From NCBI RefSeq assembly GCF_007097145.1, contig NZ_VJVZ01000005.1:124001-188000 (forward strand): 64,000 bases of DNA, in the 5' to 3' direction. The position numbers were made by a program, and so were the translations under genes. This document shows, in pieces, positions 32,417 through 42,243 of this stretch. The notes under the pieces are model-generated. The model did not search any database, was not told the origin of the DNA, and worked only from the letters and a program-made list of their open reading frames with translations. Origin of the DNA: Flavobacterium zepuense. Lineage in GTDB: Bacteria > Bacteroidota > Bacteroidia > Flavobacteriales > Flavobacteriaceae. Position 1 is the first letter of the stretch. Each line of letters opens with the position of its first letter.

Positions 32417-35400
32417 ATGATGAAAATTACCAATTTGATGAGGCGCATTTCGGGCGGATTCCTTACCAGGGAATTTGCCGGTTTTGTGTTGTTATTATTT
32501 TCTGTCTGTACTGCAAGTGCGCAAAGCACCATTACAGGTAAGATAACATCTAAGGAAGACGGTCTTGGGCTTCCGGGTGCAAGCGTATTAGTAAAGGGTA
32601 CCTCAAATTCTGCTGCTACAGACCTTGACGGAGCTTTTTCTATCACTGCCAGCGCAAACGATGTATTAGTTTTTTCCTACGTGGGTTATACTCCTCAGGA
32701 GATCCCGGTAGGCAATAAAACAACTATAGATGTGGCCTTAACATCTGAGAGTACTACACTAAATGATGTAGTGGTAGTGGGCTATAGCACTGTGAAGAAA
32801 TCAGACATTACAGGTGCTGTATCGGTAGTTAATGTTGCCGATATCAAAAAAACAGTTAGTTATGATGTTGCAAAGATGCTTCAGGGCCAGGTTGCAGGTG
32901 TTAGCGTGCAATCATCGGGAGAGCCGGGGGGCTTTGTAAACATTAAGATAAGGGGTATTACCAGTTTTGGTAACAACAATCCGCTGTTTGTAATAGATGG
33001 TATGATCGTAGATAACCCTTATGATTTTAACCCGGGCGAAATAGAATCTATGCAGGTATTAAAGGATGCTACTGCAGCAGCTATTTACGGGGTTCGTGGC
33101 GCAAACGGTGTAGTAATTATTACAACCAAAAAAGGTAAAGAAGGTAAGCTTACTATAAACTACAAAAGCGTTGTAGGTTTCCAGACTGTTCCTCAAAAAC
33201 TTGATGTTACCAACAGGGAGCAATACCAGCAAATTACCAATGCATCTTTTGTAAATGCAGGCCGCCCAATATTACCGGGTAACGACCCGGCCAGCGAATT
33301 TTATATTAACAACGTAGATACCGACTGGCAGGATGCAGCTTATAAAACAGGTATTATTCAAAACCACTCATTAACATTTAGTGCTGGCTCTGAAACCCTT
33401 AACTACAGCATGAATGTTGATTACTTTAAAAACACAAGTTATGTAGATACCCCGCAGGATTATCAGCGTTACTCTACCACCATGAACCTTGGCGGTAAAA
33501 AAGGTAAATTTAAATACGGTGGTAAACTGGCATACACAAACTCTGATAAAGAGAACTTTAACAACTACATTGCCGGTGGCGCAGGTGCTATTATTAACCT
33601 GTTGCAGGCTATACCAACAATGCCTGTTTATGATGATAACCGCCTTGGTGGTTACGGTGGTGCCGATAACCTTACACAACAGGCTATTACACTTAACGTA
33701 ATAGGTTTTAATACCCTAAACCAAAACAGCAGCGAAAGGGCCCGTTTTATAGGTAATGTTTGGGGCGAACTTGAAATTATTAAAGGTTTACGCTATACCC
33801 TAAGGGCCAGTGCAGACCGTACCGATTATAAGAATAGGCTTTTTGTACCGCCAAGCGATTTAGGCTGGTACTATATTACTACTAATGATGAGGCTTCGCT
33901 GGATATTACAAATGGCTCAAGCGTGCGTACTATTATAGATAACCTTGTTAACTACGATTTTGAGCTGGGCAAACATAGCTTTGGGTTACTTGCTGGTAAT
34001 GTAATGGAAGACAGGAAAGACTACTCTCACTTTACAAGGGGTGTAGGTTTTGAGCCTGGCGAAATTAGCCATCTTGAATATGCTAACGACCTTAATGCTC
34101 AGGAGCGCCAGGTGCATGAAACAAGGCTTTCTTACCTTGGATCGTTAAAATATTCGTATGATGACCGTTACTTTTTAACAGCAAACTTCAGGAACGACCA
34201 ATCGTCTCTTTTCCGTGAAGAACTAAACTCAAGTAACTACTACGGTATATCAGGTGCATGGAAACTGCATAATGATATTAAATTGCCGGAATGGTGGGAT
34301 ACTGCAAAAATACGTACCGGTTATGGTACTATTGGTAACAATGGTGTTAATCCATACTCGTATACCTCGGTTGTTAACCAGTTTGCAAACTATACGTTTG
34401 GCAACGGAACAGCAATAGCGCCGGGTACAACGGTAACACAAATTGTAGACAGGAATATACAGTGGGAAAAAACCAATACTGCAAACGTTGCTGTAGAGTT
34501 AGGTATGCTTAACAATAAAATACAGTTTACTGCAGAGTATTACATTAAAACTACCGAAGATATTATTGCTAATATACCGTTACCAATGTCTTCCGGAGAT
34601 GTAGACCTTGTTTACTCTACCAATGCGGCTAAAGTTAGGAACAAAGGTTTAGAGCTTACTTTGGGTTATACCAATAACGATCATGCATTTCAGTACAGCA
34701 TTAACGCAAACGTAGGTACGCTTAAAAATGAGGTGTTAGCTACCGGTGGAGATAACCTGCCTATTTATGGTACAAACTCTAAAACAGAGGTAGGCCGTTC
34801 TTTAGGAGAGCTGTATGGTTATGTGGCAGAAGGTATCTTCCAGAACCAGGCCGATGTAGATGCACATGCTAACCAGCCGGGTGCAGTACCGGGCGACGTT
34901 AAATTTAAAGATGTAGACGGTGACGGACTTATAACCGATGACGACAGGACGTTTTTAGGTGTAACCATACCTAAAGTTAACTACGGCCTTAACTTTAGTG
35001 CTAACTACAAAGCTTTTGATTTCTCTATGTTCTGGCAGGGTAATGCCGGTAACCACGTATACAACGGTACATACAACTCTTTAATGATTGGTGGTTTATT
35101 AAACCACAGTACTGATATGCTTAACTACTGGACACCGGAAAATACCAATACAAATGTACCACGCCCGGATTTTCTTGAGACTAACCAAAATGCAAGGGGC
35201 TCAAGCCGATTTGTAGAAAAAGGCGATTACATTAAACTACAAAATATCCAGATAGGATATACTGTACCGCTTAAAGACAATAAGTTTATAGAAAAGCTAA
35301 GGGTGTATACATCAGGGCAAAACATTCTTACACTAAGCGGCTACAAGAGCTACGATCCTGATTTTATGAATGATGGTTTGTTTAACAGAGGCTATGACCT

Positions 35401-35455
35401 GGGTTCTTTCCCTAACCCAAGGACGATTTTATTTGGTGTAGAGGTTAATTTCTAA
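32417..35455 (+). CDS. SusC/RagA-type TonB-dependent outer membrane transporter
   Basis: 1012 residues from the ATG giving MMKITNLMRR. Signal peptide to about 36 (VCTASAQ). Then the carboxypeptidase-like domain (TITGKITSKEDGLGLPGASVLVKGT), a TonB-box region (LNDVVVVGYSTVKKSDITGAV), the plug domain (KMLQGQVAGVSVQS ... AAIYGVRGANGVVIITTKKGKEGK) and a 22-strand barrel ending in an aromatic residue (FGVEVNF). It imports oligosaccharides across the outer membrane with SusD. First gene of the arabinan operon; arabino-oligosaccharide is the inferred substrate from the enzymes that follow. Confidence 0.95.
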   Translation: MMKITNLMRRISGGFLTREFAGFVLLLFSVCTASAQSTITGKITSKEDGLGLPGASVLVKGTSNSAATDLDGAFSITASANDVLVFSYVGYTPQEIPVGNKTTIDVALTSESTTLNDVVVVGYSTVKKSDITGAVSVVNVADIKKTVSYDVAKMLQGQVAGVSVQSSGEPGGFVNIKIRGITSFGNNNPLFVIDGMIVDNPYDFNPGEIESMQVLKDATAAAIYGVRGANGVVIITTKKGKEGKLTINYKSVVGFQTVPQKLDVTNREQYQQITNASFVNAGRPILPGNDPASEFYINNVDTDWQDAAYKTGIIQNHSLTFSAGSETLNYSMNVDYFKNTSYVDTPQDYQRYSTTMNLGGKKGKFKYGGKLAYTNSDKENFNNYIAGGAGAIINLLQAIPTMPVYDDNRLGGYGGADNLTQQAITLNVIGFNTLNQNSSERARFIGNVWGELEIIKGLRYTLRASADRTDYKNRLFVPPSDLGWYYITTNDEASLDITNGSSVRTIIDNLVNYDFELGKHSFGLLAGNVMEDRKDYSHFTRGVGFEPGEISHLEYANDLNAQERQVHETRLSYLGSLKYSYDDRYFLTANFRNDQSSLFREELNSSNYYGISGAWKLHNDIKLPEWWDTAKIRTGYGTIGNNGVNPYSYTSVVNQFANYTFGNGTAIAPGTTVTQIVDRNIQWEKTNTANVAVELGMLNNKIQFTAEYYIKTTEDIIANIPLPMSSGDVDLVYSTNAAKVRNKGLELTLGYTNNDHAFQYSINANVGTLKNEVLATGGDNLPIYGTNSKTEVGRSLGELYGYVAEGIFQNQADVDAHANQPGAVPGDVKFKDVDGDGLITDDDRTFLGVTIPKVNYGLNFSANYKAFDFSMFWQGNAGNHVYNGTYNSLMIGGLLNHSTDMLNYWTPENTNTNVPRPDFLETNQNARGSSRFVEKGDYIKLQNIQIGYTVPLKDNKFIEKLRVYTSGQNILTLSGYKSYDPDFMNDGLFNRGYDLGSFPNPRTILFGVEVNF

Positions 35456-35473
35456 AAATTGTTAAAAGAAAAG

Positions 35474-37042
35474 ATGATGAAAAATTTTAAAAACTTTAAA
35501 TATATGGTAATTGCACCAGCAATGGCGCTATTACTATCCGGGTGTGTAAACGAGGACAACCTTGTGCAAAACGACCCTAATACTGCTACAGAAACTTCCT
35601 TCTGGAAAACTGATGCCGATGCATTAGCCGGTGTTAATGCCGTTTATGCTAATTTATTGGTAGATGGTAGTTATATGAGGTGTACTCAAATATTACTTGA
35701 TGGCCCTGCAGACGATAGCCGCAGTAACAGTCCATGGGTATCTATGGCAAATTGCGGCAGGTTTAACACCAGTATTGCAGACCCTGCTATATACGGTTGG
35801 TCTTTTGAGTGTTACTACAAAGGTATATTCAGGGCTAACCAGGTATTAACCCATGTGCCTGAAATTGAATTTGAAGACGCAGCCTTAAAAGACAGGATAT
35901 TAGGGCAGGCTTATTTTTTAAGGGGCCTATACCTTTTTCATGCGGTAAACCTGTTTAAAAATGTACCGGTGCCTTTAACTACAGAGACATTTCAGTATCC
36001 TCAAAAAACACAGGAAGAAGCCTGGGCACAGGTAAAAGCCGATTTTCAGATGGCGGCCGATTTACTGCCTGTAAGCTATAATGGCCTTTCCGGATTAGAT
36101 TCGGGCCAAACAGGCCGTGCTACAAAATACGCTGCTATGGCTTACCTTGGTAAAGCACATTTGTTTACACGCGATTTTGCAAGTGCCAGAACAGCTTTTG
36201 AAAGCGTTATCAGCTCGGGTGTATACTCGCTTGTGGCTAACTACAGGGATAACTTTACTACAGTAAATGAAAACAACTCAGAGTCGCTTTTCGAAGTGCA
36301 GTTTAGCCGTGAGGCAGGCGGTGTAAACCTTGGCTGGGGTGGCGAGCCTTCTTCGGGCTGGGGTAAAACATCGGCAAGGGCCATTACCTATGCTCCACGC
36401 GATTTTGGATGGACAGATATGCAGCCTACATGGACGCTGTTTAACGAATTTCAGCAGGAGGCCACTGTAAATGGAGATGTAGATCCTCGTTTAGATGCTA
36501 CAATTATATACAACAAACCGGGAATGATGCTTTACGGTCAGGAGTTTGCCGTTAAGTATGCAAACAGCCCTGCTAACCTTAACGACCTGTTTTGGAGGAA
36601 ATACCAAAATGCCGACGGCCAGTTTGCCGATGAGTACGACTGGAGGAGTGGTATTAACGAGCGCCTTTTACGTTATGCCGATGTATTGCTTATGTATGCA
36701 GAGTGCTTAAACGAAACCGGAGCTACTACAGATGCTTACCAGTACATACAGCAGGTAAGAACAAGGGTTAATTTACCGGATCTTGCTACTGTTATGCCTA
36801 ATATGAACCAAAGCCAGATGAGGGACCAGATAGCGCACGAGCGTTTTCTTGAATTCGCTGCCGAAGGCCACCGTTATGATGATATTAAAAGGTGGGGCTG
36901 GTTTCAGGATGCAACAAAACTTGCCATGCTAAAAACCCGCGATGAGGAGTTTAACACCTATCAGCCGGGCAGGGAGTACTACCCAATACCACAATCGGAA
37001 ATGGATAATAACCCAACAAGTGTACAAAACACGGGTTACTAA
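35474..37042 (+). CDS. SusD/RagB-type surface glycan-binding lipoprotein
   Basis: About 522 residues from ATGATG; a TTG five codons earlier is a poorer start. Lipobox LLLSGC (Cys near 24) marks it as an outer membrane lipoprotein. SusD features: FWKTDADALAGVNAVYANLL, QAYFLRGLYLFHAVNLFKNVPVP, TPR-like helices with ATKYAAMAYLGKAHLF, and the C-terminal LLMYAECLNETG ... ERFLEFAAEGHRYDDIKRWG ... YYPIPQSEMDNNP. It binds glycan at the surface as the lid of SusC. It starts 19 bases after the susC stop. Confidence 0.95.
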   Translation: MMKNFKNFKYMVIAPAMALLLSGCVNEDNLVQNDPNTATETSFWKTDADALAGVNAVYANLLVDGSYMRCTQILLDGPADDSRSNSPWVSMANCGRFNTSIADPAIYGWSFECYYKGIFRANQVLTHVPEIEFEDAALKDRILGQAYFLRGLYLFHAVNLFKNVPVPLTTETFQYPQKTQEEAWAQVKADFQMAADLLPVSYNGLSGLDSGQTGRATKYAAMAYLGKAHLFTRDFASARTAFESVISSGVYSLVANYRDNFTTVNENNSESLFEVQFSREAGGVNLGWGGEPSSGWGKTSARAITYAPRDFGWTDMQPTWTLFNEFQQEATVNGDVDPRLDATIIYNKPGMMLYGQEFAVKYANSPANLNDLFWRKYQNADGQFADEYDWRSGINERLLRYADVLLMYAECLNETGATTDAYQYIQQVRTRVNLPDLATVMPNMNQSQMRDQIAHERFLEFAAEGHRYDDIKRWGWFQDATKLAMLKTRDEEFNTYQPGREYYPIPQSEMDNNPTSVQNTGY

Positions 37043-37066
37043 TTAATTTAAATATTCAAAAAACTT

Positions 37067-37108
37067 AATATCATGTGGTAAGCCTGTACTGGCTTGCCAC
37101 GTGATATT
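37067..37108 (+). promoter_or_regulatory. Long intercistronic hairpin between susD and the first glycosidase gene
   Basis: An 18-base arm (AATATCATGTGGTAAGCC) pairs along its whole length with GGCTTGCCACGTGATATT, the two imperfect positions being G-U-type pairs, around loop TGTACT. No T-run follows, so it is not a standard terminator. Such hairpins after susCD can protect the upstream mRNA and lower downstream expression; that role is inferred. Confidence 0.7.
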
Positions 37109-37125
37109 AAAATTTAAAAAACCTT

Positions 37126-38682
37126 ATGAGCATTCACAAAAAATATGTAGCGTTATTATTTACGGCAGTATCATTAGTTACGGGTTCGTCTTTATCAGCA
37201 CAACAAAAATCAACAATAACTCTGGCAAGCCAGGAAAATGCCCCTACCATAAATAAACATATCTATGGGCATTTTGCTGAGCATTTGGGCAGGTGTATTT
37301 ATGATGGTTTTTACGTGGGCGAAAAAAGCACGGTACCTAATACAAACGGCGTGCGTAACGATATTATAGCTGCATTAAAAGAGCTTGGCATACCTAACCT
37401 ACGCTGGCCGGGTGGCTGTTTTGCCGATACCTACCACTGGAAAGATGGTATAGGCCCCAAAGATGAAAGGCCGGAAATGGTTAACCAATGGTGGGGCGGC
37501 GTTACCGAAGATAACAGCTTTGGTACGCATGACTTTTTAGATCTTTGTGAAACACTGGGTACAGAGCCTTACCTTGCGGCAAACGTGGGTAGTGGTACAG
37601 TGCAGGAGTTTACAGAATGGATACAATATGTAAACCACACCGGTAAGAGCCCAATGAGCGACCTTAGAAAAAAGAACCATAGGGAGAAGGCGTGGGGCGT
37701 AAATATATGGGGTGTTGGCAATGAGGCATGGGGCTGCGGAGGAAATATGACCCCTGAGCACTATGCTAACCTTTACAGGCAGTATGCTACTTTTATGAGC
37801 GACTGGACCAACTCCGGTAAAATGTTCAGGATCGCATCGGGTGCTAATGTGGCCGATTACCACTGGACAGAAGTGCTTATGCGCGACATCCCTAAGAATC
37901 TTATAGAGGGTGTGGCACTGCACTCATACTCTTTTGTAACGTGGGAAAAGAAAGGTTCGTCTACTAAATTTGATGAGCAGCAGTACTTTACAACCATGCA
38001 AACTGCCCTTAAGATGGAAGAGCTGGTTACAAAGCATACCGAAATAATGGATAAATACGACCCGGCTAAAAAAATAGCACTTATTGTAGATGAGTGGGGC
38101 GGATGGTATGATGTGGAAGAGGGTACAAACCCGGGATTCCTTTACCAGCAAAACACCATGCGCGATGCCATGATAGCGGGTACAACGCTAAATATATTTA
38201 ACAACCACAGCGACAGGGTGCGTATGGCTAACCTTGCACAAACGGTAAACGTATTACAGGCTGTTATCCTTACCAAAGGCGACAAGATGATACTAACGCC
38301 TACCTACCATGTAATGCACCTGTACAAAGTGCACCAGGATGCTAAACTAATCCCTATTAAAGTGGCATCGCCTGATTATAAGTTTGGCGATAAAACGCTT
38401 CCTGCAATATCGGCTTCAGCATCAGCTAAAGATGGTAAAACACATATTTCTCTTGTAAATATCCACTCAACAGATAAGATTACTACAGAGATAAACCTGG
38501 AGTCGCTTAAGCTTAAAAACTTTACGGCAAAAATTATATCATCGGGTAAACTACAGGATCATAATACATTCGAAAATCCGAATGCTATTACTGAGAAAGA
38601 GTTTAAAGATTTCAAATTTAAGAACGGAACACTTTCGGTAACATTACCGCCATTCTCGGTAGTAGTGTTAGAAGGTAAATAA
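37126..38682 (+). CDS. GH51 alpha-L-arabinofuranosidase
   Basis: 518 residues with an N-terminal signal peptide (VALLFTAVSLVTGSSLSAQ). Family 51 TIM barrel: NKHIYGHFAEHLGRCIYDG, LRWPGGCFADTYHWKDGIGP, acid/base Glu200 in GVGNEAWG and nucleophile Glu323 in IVDEWGGWY, then a C-terminal beta domain. It releases terminal alpha-L-arabinofuranose from arabinan or arabinoxylan. The signal peptide predicts a periplasmic enzyme acting on oligosaccharides imported by SusCD. Two GH51 enzymes of different length occur in this operon (see 44280). Confidence 0.93.
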   Translation: MSIHKKYVALLFTAVSLVTGSSLSAQQKSTITLASQENAPTINKHIYGHFAEHLGRCIYDGFYVGEKSTVPNTNGVRNDIIAALKELGIPNLRWPGGCFADTYHWKDGIGPKDERPEMVNQWWGGVTEDNSFGTHDFLDLCETLGTEPYLAANVGSGTVQEFTEWIQYVNHTGKSPMSDLRKKNHREKAWGVNIWGVGNEAWGCGGNMTPEHYANLYRQYATFMSDWTNSGKMFRIASGANVADYHWTEVLMRDIPKNLIEGVALHSYSFVTWEKKGSSTKFDEQQYFTTMQTALKMEELVTKHTEIMDKYDPAKKIALIVDEWGGWYDVEEGTNPGFLYQQNTMRDAMIAGTTLNIFNNHSDRVRMANLAQTVNVLQAVILTKGDKMILTPTYHVMHLYKVHQDAKLIPIKVASPDYKFGDKTLPAISASASAKDGKTHISLVNIHSTDKITTEINLESLKLKNFTAKIISSGKLQDHNTFENPNAITEKEFKDFKFKNGTLSVTLPPFSVVVLEGK

Positions 38683-38693
38683 TATTATTCAGC

Positions 38694-40199
38694 ATGAAGC
38701 TTACACAAATAAAATATAAGGCGTTAGCTGCGGCATTCGTGCTGGCTTCGGTAGTAACAGCATCATGTTCTAAAGATGCACCTAACGAAGATACAGTTGC
38801 AACAGACGATGTTGTAACCGATGACACCCCACCTGCTTTTGACATTAACTCCATTACCGATACCTATTATGATATGGCCCCCGTGGCTAATATTTACCAA
38901 TGGGGGTACCGTAACGTTCATGACCCATCTATCATAAAAAATGGCAATACGTACTATTGCTATAGTACCGATGTTGCTTTTGGCGCAGAGGTACAGCCCG
39001 GTATACAGGTGCGTACATCAACCGACCTTATCCAGTGGAATTTTTTGGGCTGGGTATTCCCGGAGCTTCCTGCTATGGGCAAAGCCTTTATACAATCTAA
39101 AGGCGGAGCGCCTTTTAATGCACTTTGGGCACCTTATGTTACAAAAGTAGGCAGTGAGTACAGGTTATACTACTCGTTATCATCGCCTACACCAAGGCTA
39201 AGTGTAATAGGTTTGGCAACAGCCACAACACCGCTTGGCCCCTGGACAGAGAAAGGCCTTGTGGTAACCTCTTTAGCCGATGCCTCTATACAAACCAATG
39301 CTATAGACCCTACGGTTATTGTAGACCAGAGCGGTAAGCACTGGATGTATTATGGCTCTGCCTGGGATGGTATTTACATGTTGCAGTTAAACCCATCTAC
39401 GGGGCTTGCTATGAGCAGTGGCGATAAAGGTATCAGGGTGGCACAGCGCGGCTCTACCGGCAACAGCATTAACGGTAATATAGAAGGTCCGGAAATTGTT
39501 TACAACGCCCAGTTTAATAAATACTACCTGTTTATTGCTTATGACTGGTTACAGACAAAATACAACGTGCGTGTGGGCAGGAGCGATTCTGCCGAAGGGC
39601 CGTTCCTGGATTATGCGGGTAATGATATAAACAATGACCTTGACGACAGCCCTATGATACTGGCTCCGTATAAATTTAACGGCCACTCCGGCTGGCAGGG
39701 TGTTTCGCATTGCTCGGTATTTAAAGACGATGCCAGCCAGTACTATATGGCACACCAGGGCAGGCCGGGTGAGAACAGCTTTTTTATGGATTTACACGTT
39801 CGCCCTGTGTATTGGACGGAAGATGGCTGGCCTATTGTATCGCCCGAGCGTTATGCAGGCGTTGCACAAACCGCTATTGCCAGTGCCGACCTTGTAGGCA
39901 ATTATGAGCAAATTATACTGGGTTACCAAGTGGTACCGGGCTATTCGGCAGAACAAACCGATCCTAATTTCCAAACCTCTGTTTCGCTTAAGCTTGATGC
40001 AGGGGGTACCATAAACGGCGATGCCAATAATACATGGAGCTATACTGCTCCGTGGCTTACCCTTACATGGGGTGGCACATGGGTAGATAAACTGCATGTA
40101 GAGCGCGGCCGCGACTGGGAAAACAAAATCGAATCTACCATCTTGCTGTCGGGGCTTAACAATGCCGGCACTGCAATTTGGGGTAAGAAAGTTCAATAA
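38694..40199 (+). CDS. GH43 arabinan endo-1,5-alpha-L-arabinosidase, lipoprotein with C-terminal beta domain
   Basis: 501 residues. Lipobox VTASC followed by SKDAPNEDT, a Cys with nearby acidic residues, so probably an outer membrane, perhaps surface, lipoprotein. The five-bladed GH43 propeller has catalytic base Asp77 in VHDPSIIK, AIDPTVIVD (pKa modulator Asp), and IEGPEIVYN (acid Glu). The last 100 residues (EQIILGYQVVPGYS ... WVDKLHVERGRDWEN) match the C-terminal domain of extracellular endo-arabinanases. It likely makes the initial internal cuts in arabinan. Follows the GH51 gene by 11 bases. Confidence 0.9.
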   Translation: MKLTQIKYKALAAAFVLASVVTASCSKDAPNEDTVATDDVVTDDTPPAFDINSITDTYYDMAPVANIYQWGYRNVHDPSIIKNGNTYYCYSTDVAFGAEVQPGIQVRTSTDLIQWNFLGWVFPELPAMGKAFIQSKGGAPFNALWAPYVTKVGSEYRLYYSLSSPTPRLSVIGLATATTPLGPWTEKGLVVTSLADASIQTNAIDPTVIVDQSGKHWMYYGSAWDGIYMLQLNPSTGLAMSSGDKGIRVAQRGSTGNSINGNIEGPEIVYNAQFNKYYLFIAYDWLQTKYNVRVGRSDSAEGPFLDYAGNDINNDLDDSPMILAPYKFNGHSGWQGVSHCSVFKDDASQYYMAHQGRPGENSFFMDLHVRPVYWTEDGWPIVSPERYAGVAQTAIASADLVGNYEQIILGYQVVPGYSAEQTDPNFQTSVSLKLDAGGTINGDANNTWSYTAPWLTLTWGGTWVDKLHVERGRDWENKIESTILLSGLNNAGTAIWGKKVQ

Positions 40200-40210
40200 C
40201 AAACACAATT

Positions 40211-41215
40211 ATGAAGAAAGTTGTATTGGTTATACTAAATGCGTTCCTGCTGTTTTCGTGTAAAAACGAAACAGTAGCAGATGCATCGGGTAACGAAAAT
40301 AAGGATGAGGGAGCAGCGGGGGCAAAACCGCTGGCGCTTAACAATCCTGTAATAAAAGGCAAATATACCGGCGATCCTGCCGCACTGGTTTACAAAGATT
40401 CGGTTTACTTATATGCCGGGCATGACGAAGCGCCAAACGATTTCAATTTTTATAAAATGAACGAGTGGCTGGTGTACAGCACCGCCGATATGGTTCATTT
40501 TAAAGAGCACCCCGTGCCTTTAAAAACTACCGATTTTAAATGGGCTAAGGGCGATGCCTGGGCAGCCCAGGTTATAGAGCGCAACGGCAAATTTTACTGG
40601 TATGTAACAGTAGAGCATGCTACCATTCCGGGTAAGGCAATTGGCGTAGCGGTGTCTGATTCGCCTACAGGGCCATTTAAAGATGCCCTTGGCAAAGCGC
40701 TAATTACTAACGATATGACCAAACAGGTAAGCATTACCTGGGATGATATAGACCCAACCGTATTTATAGATGATAACGGGCAGGCCTATTTATACTGGGG
40801 CAACCAGGTGTGTAAATACATAAAGCTTAAAGAGAACATGCTGGAGGCCGATGGCCCTATACATGTGGTGGAAGGCCTTAAAAACTTTACCGAAGCCCCG
40901 TGGCTGCACAAGCACGGTGACTGGTATTACCTTTCGTATGCATATGAGTTTCCTGAGAAAATTGCCTATGCCATGAGCAAATCGCCGGAAGGTCCGTGGG
41001 AATTTAAAGGCATTCTTAACGAACTGGCAGGCAACTGCAATACCAACCACCAGAGCATTATCGATTTTAAAGGGCAGCCGTATTTTATATACCACAACGG
41101 GGCAACACAACACGATGGCAGCAGCTTTAGAAGATCGGTTTGTGTGGATAAATTATACTATAACACAGATGGTACCATGAAACGCGTGGTAATGACATCT
41201 GAAGGAATACAATAA
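40211..41215 (+). CDS. GH43 glycosidase, alpha-L-arabinofuranosidase-like lipoprotein
   Basis: 334 residues. Lipobox LLFSC at residue 17. GH43 triad: Asp in YTGDPAALVY, Asp in DDIDPTVFID, Glu in NFTEAPWLHK; HQSIIDFKGQPYFIYHNG is typical of exo-acting alpha-arabinofuranosidase/beta-xylosidase GH43 subgroups. Likely trims arabinose from oligosaccharides. Overlapping function with its neighbours suggests linkage specialisation (1,2-, 1,3- or 1,5-), which cannot be assigned from sequence here. Eleven bases from the previous gene and three from the next. Confidence 0.88.
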   Translation: MKKVVLVILNAFLLFSCKNETVADASGNENKDEGAAGAKPLALNNPVIKGKYTGDPAALVYKDSVYLYAGHDEAPNDFNFYKMNEWLVYSTADMVHFKEHPVPLKTTDFKWAKGDAWAAQVIERNGKFYWYVTVEHATIPGKAIGVAVSDSPTGPFKDALGKALITNDMTKQVSITWDDIDPTVFIDDNGQAYLYWGNQVCKYIKLKENMLEADGPIHVVEGLKNFTEAPWLHKHGDWYYLSYAYEFPEKIAYAMSKSPEGPWEFKGILNELAGNCNTNHQSIIDFKGQPYFIYHNGATQHDGSSFRRSVCVDKLYYNTDGTMKRVVMTSEGIQ

Positions 41216-41218
41216 AAT

Positions 41219-42220
41219 ATGAAGACAGTGTTAAACTTTTGGGTTAGTTTAATTATTTCCTTCGTTTATGGCAGTGCTTTCTCGCAGAAGGCGCTGCCCA
41301 TAAGCGAAACTATAGTGCACGACCCCGTAATGATCCAGCAGGACGGTACCTATTACCTGTTTTGTACCGGTCACGGCATTGGAGTGTTTTCATCTAAAGA
41401 TATGAAGGAGTGGACGCAGCTTAAGCCTGTGTTCGAGACCCCACCCACTTGGGCAACCGGCGTAGCCCCCGATTTTAAAGACCACATCTGGGCTCCCGAT
41501 GTTTCCTACCACAACGGGCAGTATTACTTATACTACTCGGTATCATCATTCGCAAAAAATACATCGGCCATAGGCGTTGCCACTAACAAAACGCTTAATC
41601 CTTCCGACAAGAACTTTAAATGGGAAGACCATGGCATTGTTATACAATCGGTTCCTAACCGCGACCTTTGGAATGCTATAGACCCTAACCTTATTTACGA
41701 CGATAACAATATCCCGTGGTTAACCTTTGGCTCGTTTTGGAACGGACTAAAAATGGTAAAGCTTAGTCCGGATTTACTTTCGATAGACAAAAAAGAGGAG
41801 TGGTATACTGTGGCGCGCCGCGAGCGCAGCTTTAACCTGGAAGATAAAGACCCCGGCGATGCAGCCCTCGAAGCCCCATTTGTATTCAAAAAAGGCGACT
41901 GGTACTACCTGTTCCTTTCGTGGGACTATTGCTGCCGTGGCGAAAACAGCACCTACAAAGTAGTAGTAGGCCGTTCTAAAACGGTTACCGGCCCTTATGT
42001 AGATGCTTCAGGCAAGGACCTTAACCGGGGTGGTGGCACTTTAGTAATAGAGGGTAACAAGAACTGGGCAGGTGTAGGCCACAACAGTGCCTATACTTTT
42101 AACGAAAAAGACTACATGGTTTTTCATGCATATGACTCGGCTAAAAAAGGCGCACCCAAACTTAAAATTAAAGAGGTTAAATGGGAAAACGGCTGGCCTA
42201 AGGTAACACCTATGGATTAA
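41219..42220 (+). CDS. GH43 arabinan endo-1,5-alpha-L-arabinosidase (single domain)
   Basis: 333 residues with a signal peptide (VLNFWVSLIISFVYGSAFSQ). Triad: Asp in IVHDPVMIQ, Asp in AIDPNLIYD, Glu in LEAPFVFKKGDWYYLFLSWDYCC. The sequences WAPDVSYHNGQYYLYYS and GVGHNSAYTF are hallmarks of small endo-arabinanases. It differs from the product of 38694 in lacking the C-terminal domain and the lipobox, so it should be periplasmic and degrade imported oligomers. Confidence 0.9.
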   Translation: MKTVLNFWVSLIISFVYGSAFSQKALPISETIVHDPVMIQQDGTYYLFCTGHGIGVFSSKDMKEWTQLKPVFETPPTWATGVAPDFKDHIWAPDVSYHNGQYYLYYSVSSFAKNTSAIGVATNKTLNPSDKNFKWEDHGIVIQSVPNRDLWNAIDPNLIYDDNNIPWLTFGSFWNGLKMVKLSPDLLSIDKKEEWYTVARRERSFNLEDKDPGDAALEAPFVFKKGDWYYLFLSWDYCCRGENSTYKVVVGRSKTVTGPYVDASGKDLNRGGGTLVIEGNKNWAGVGHNSAYTFNEKDYMVFHAYDSAKKGAPKLKIKEVKWENGWPKVTPMD

Positions 42221-42243
42221 GCGTTATCCAAATACAATACATA

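Noticed and set aside
37043..37125. Terminator between susD and the GH51 gene
   Set aside because: The hairpin is strong but has no T-run, and the glycosidase genes downstream show no separate promoter, so read-through is more likely.
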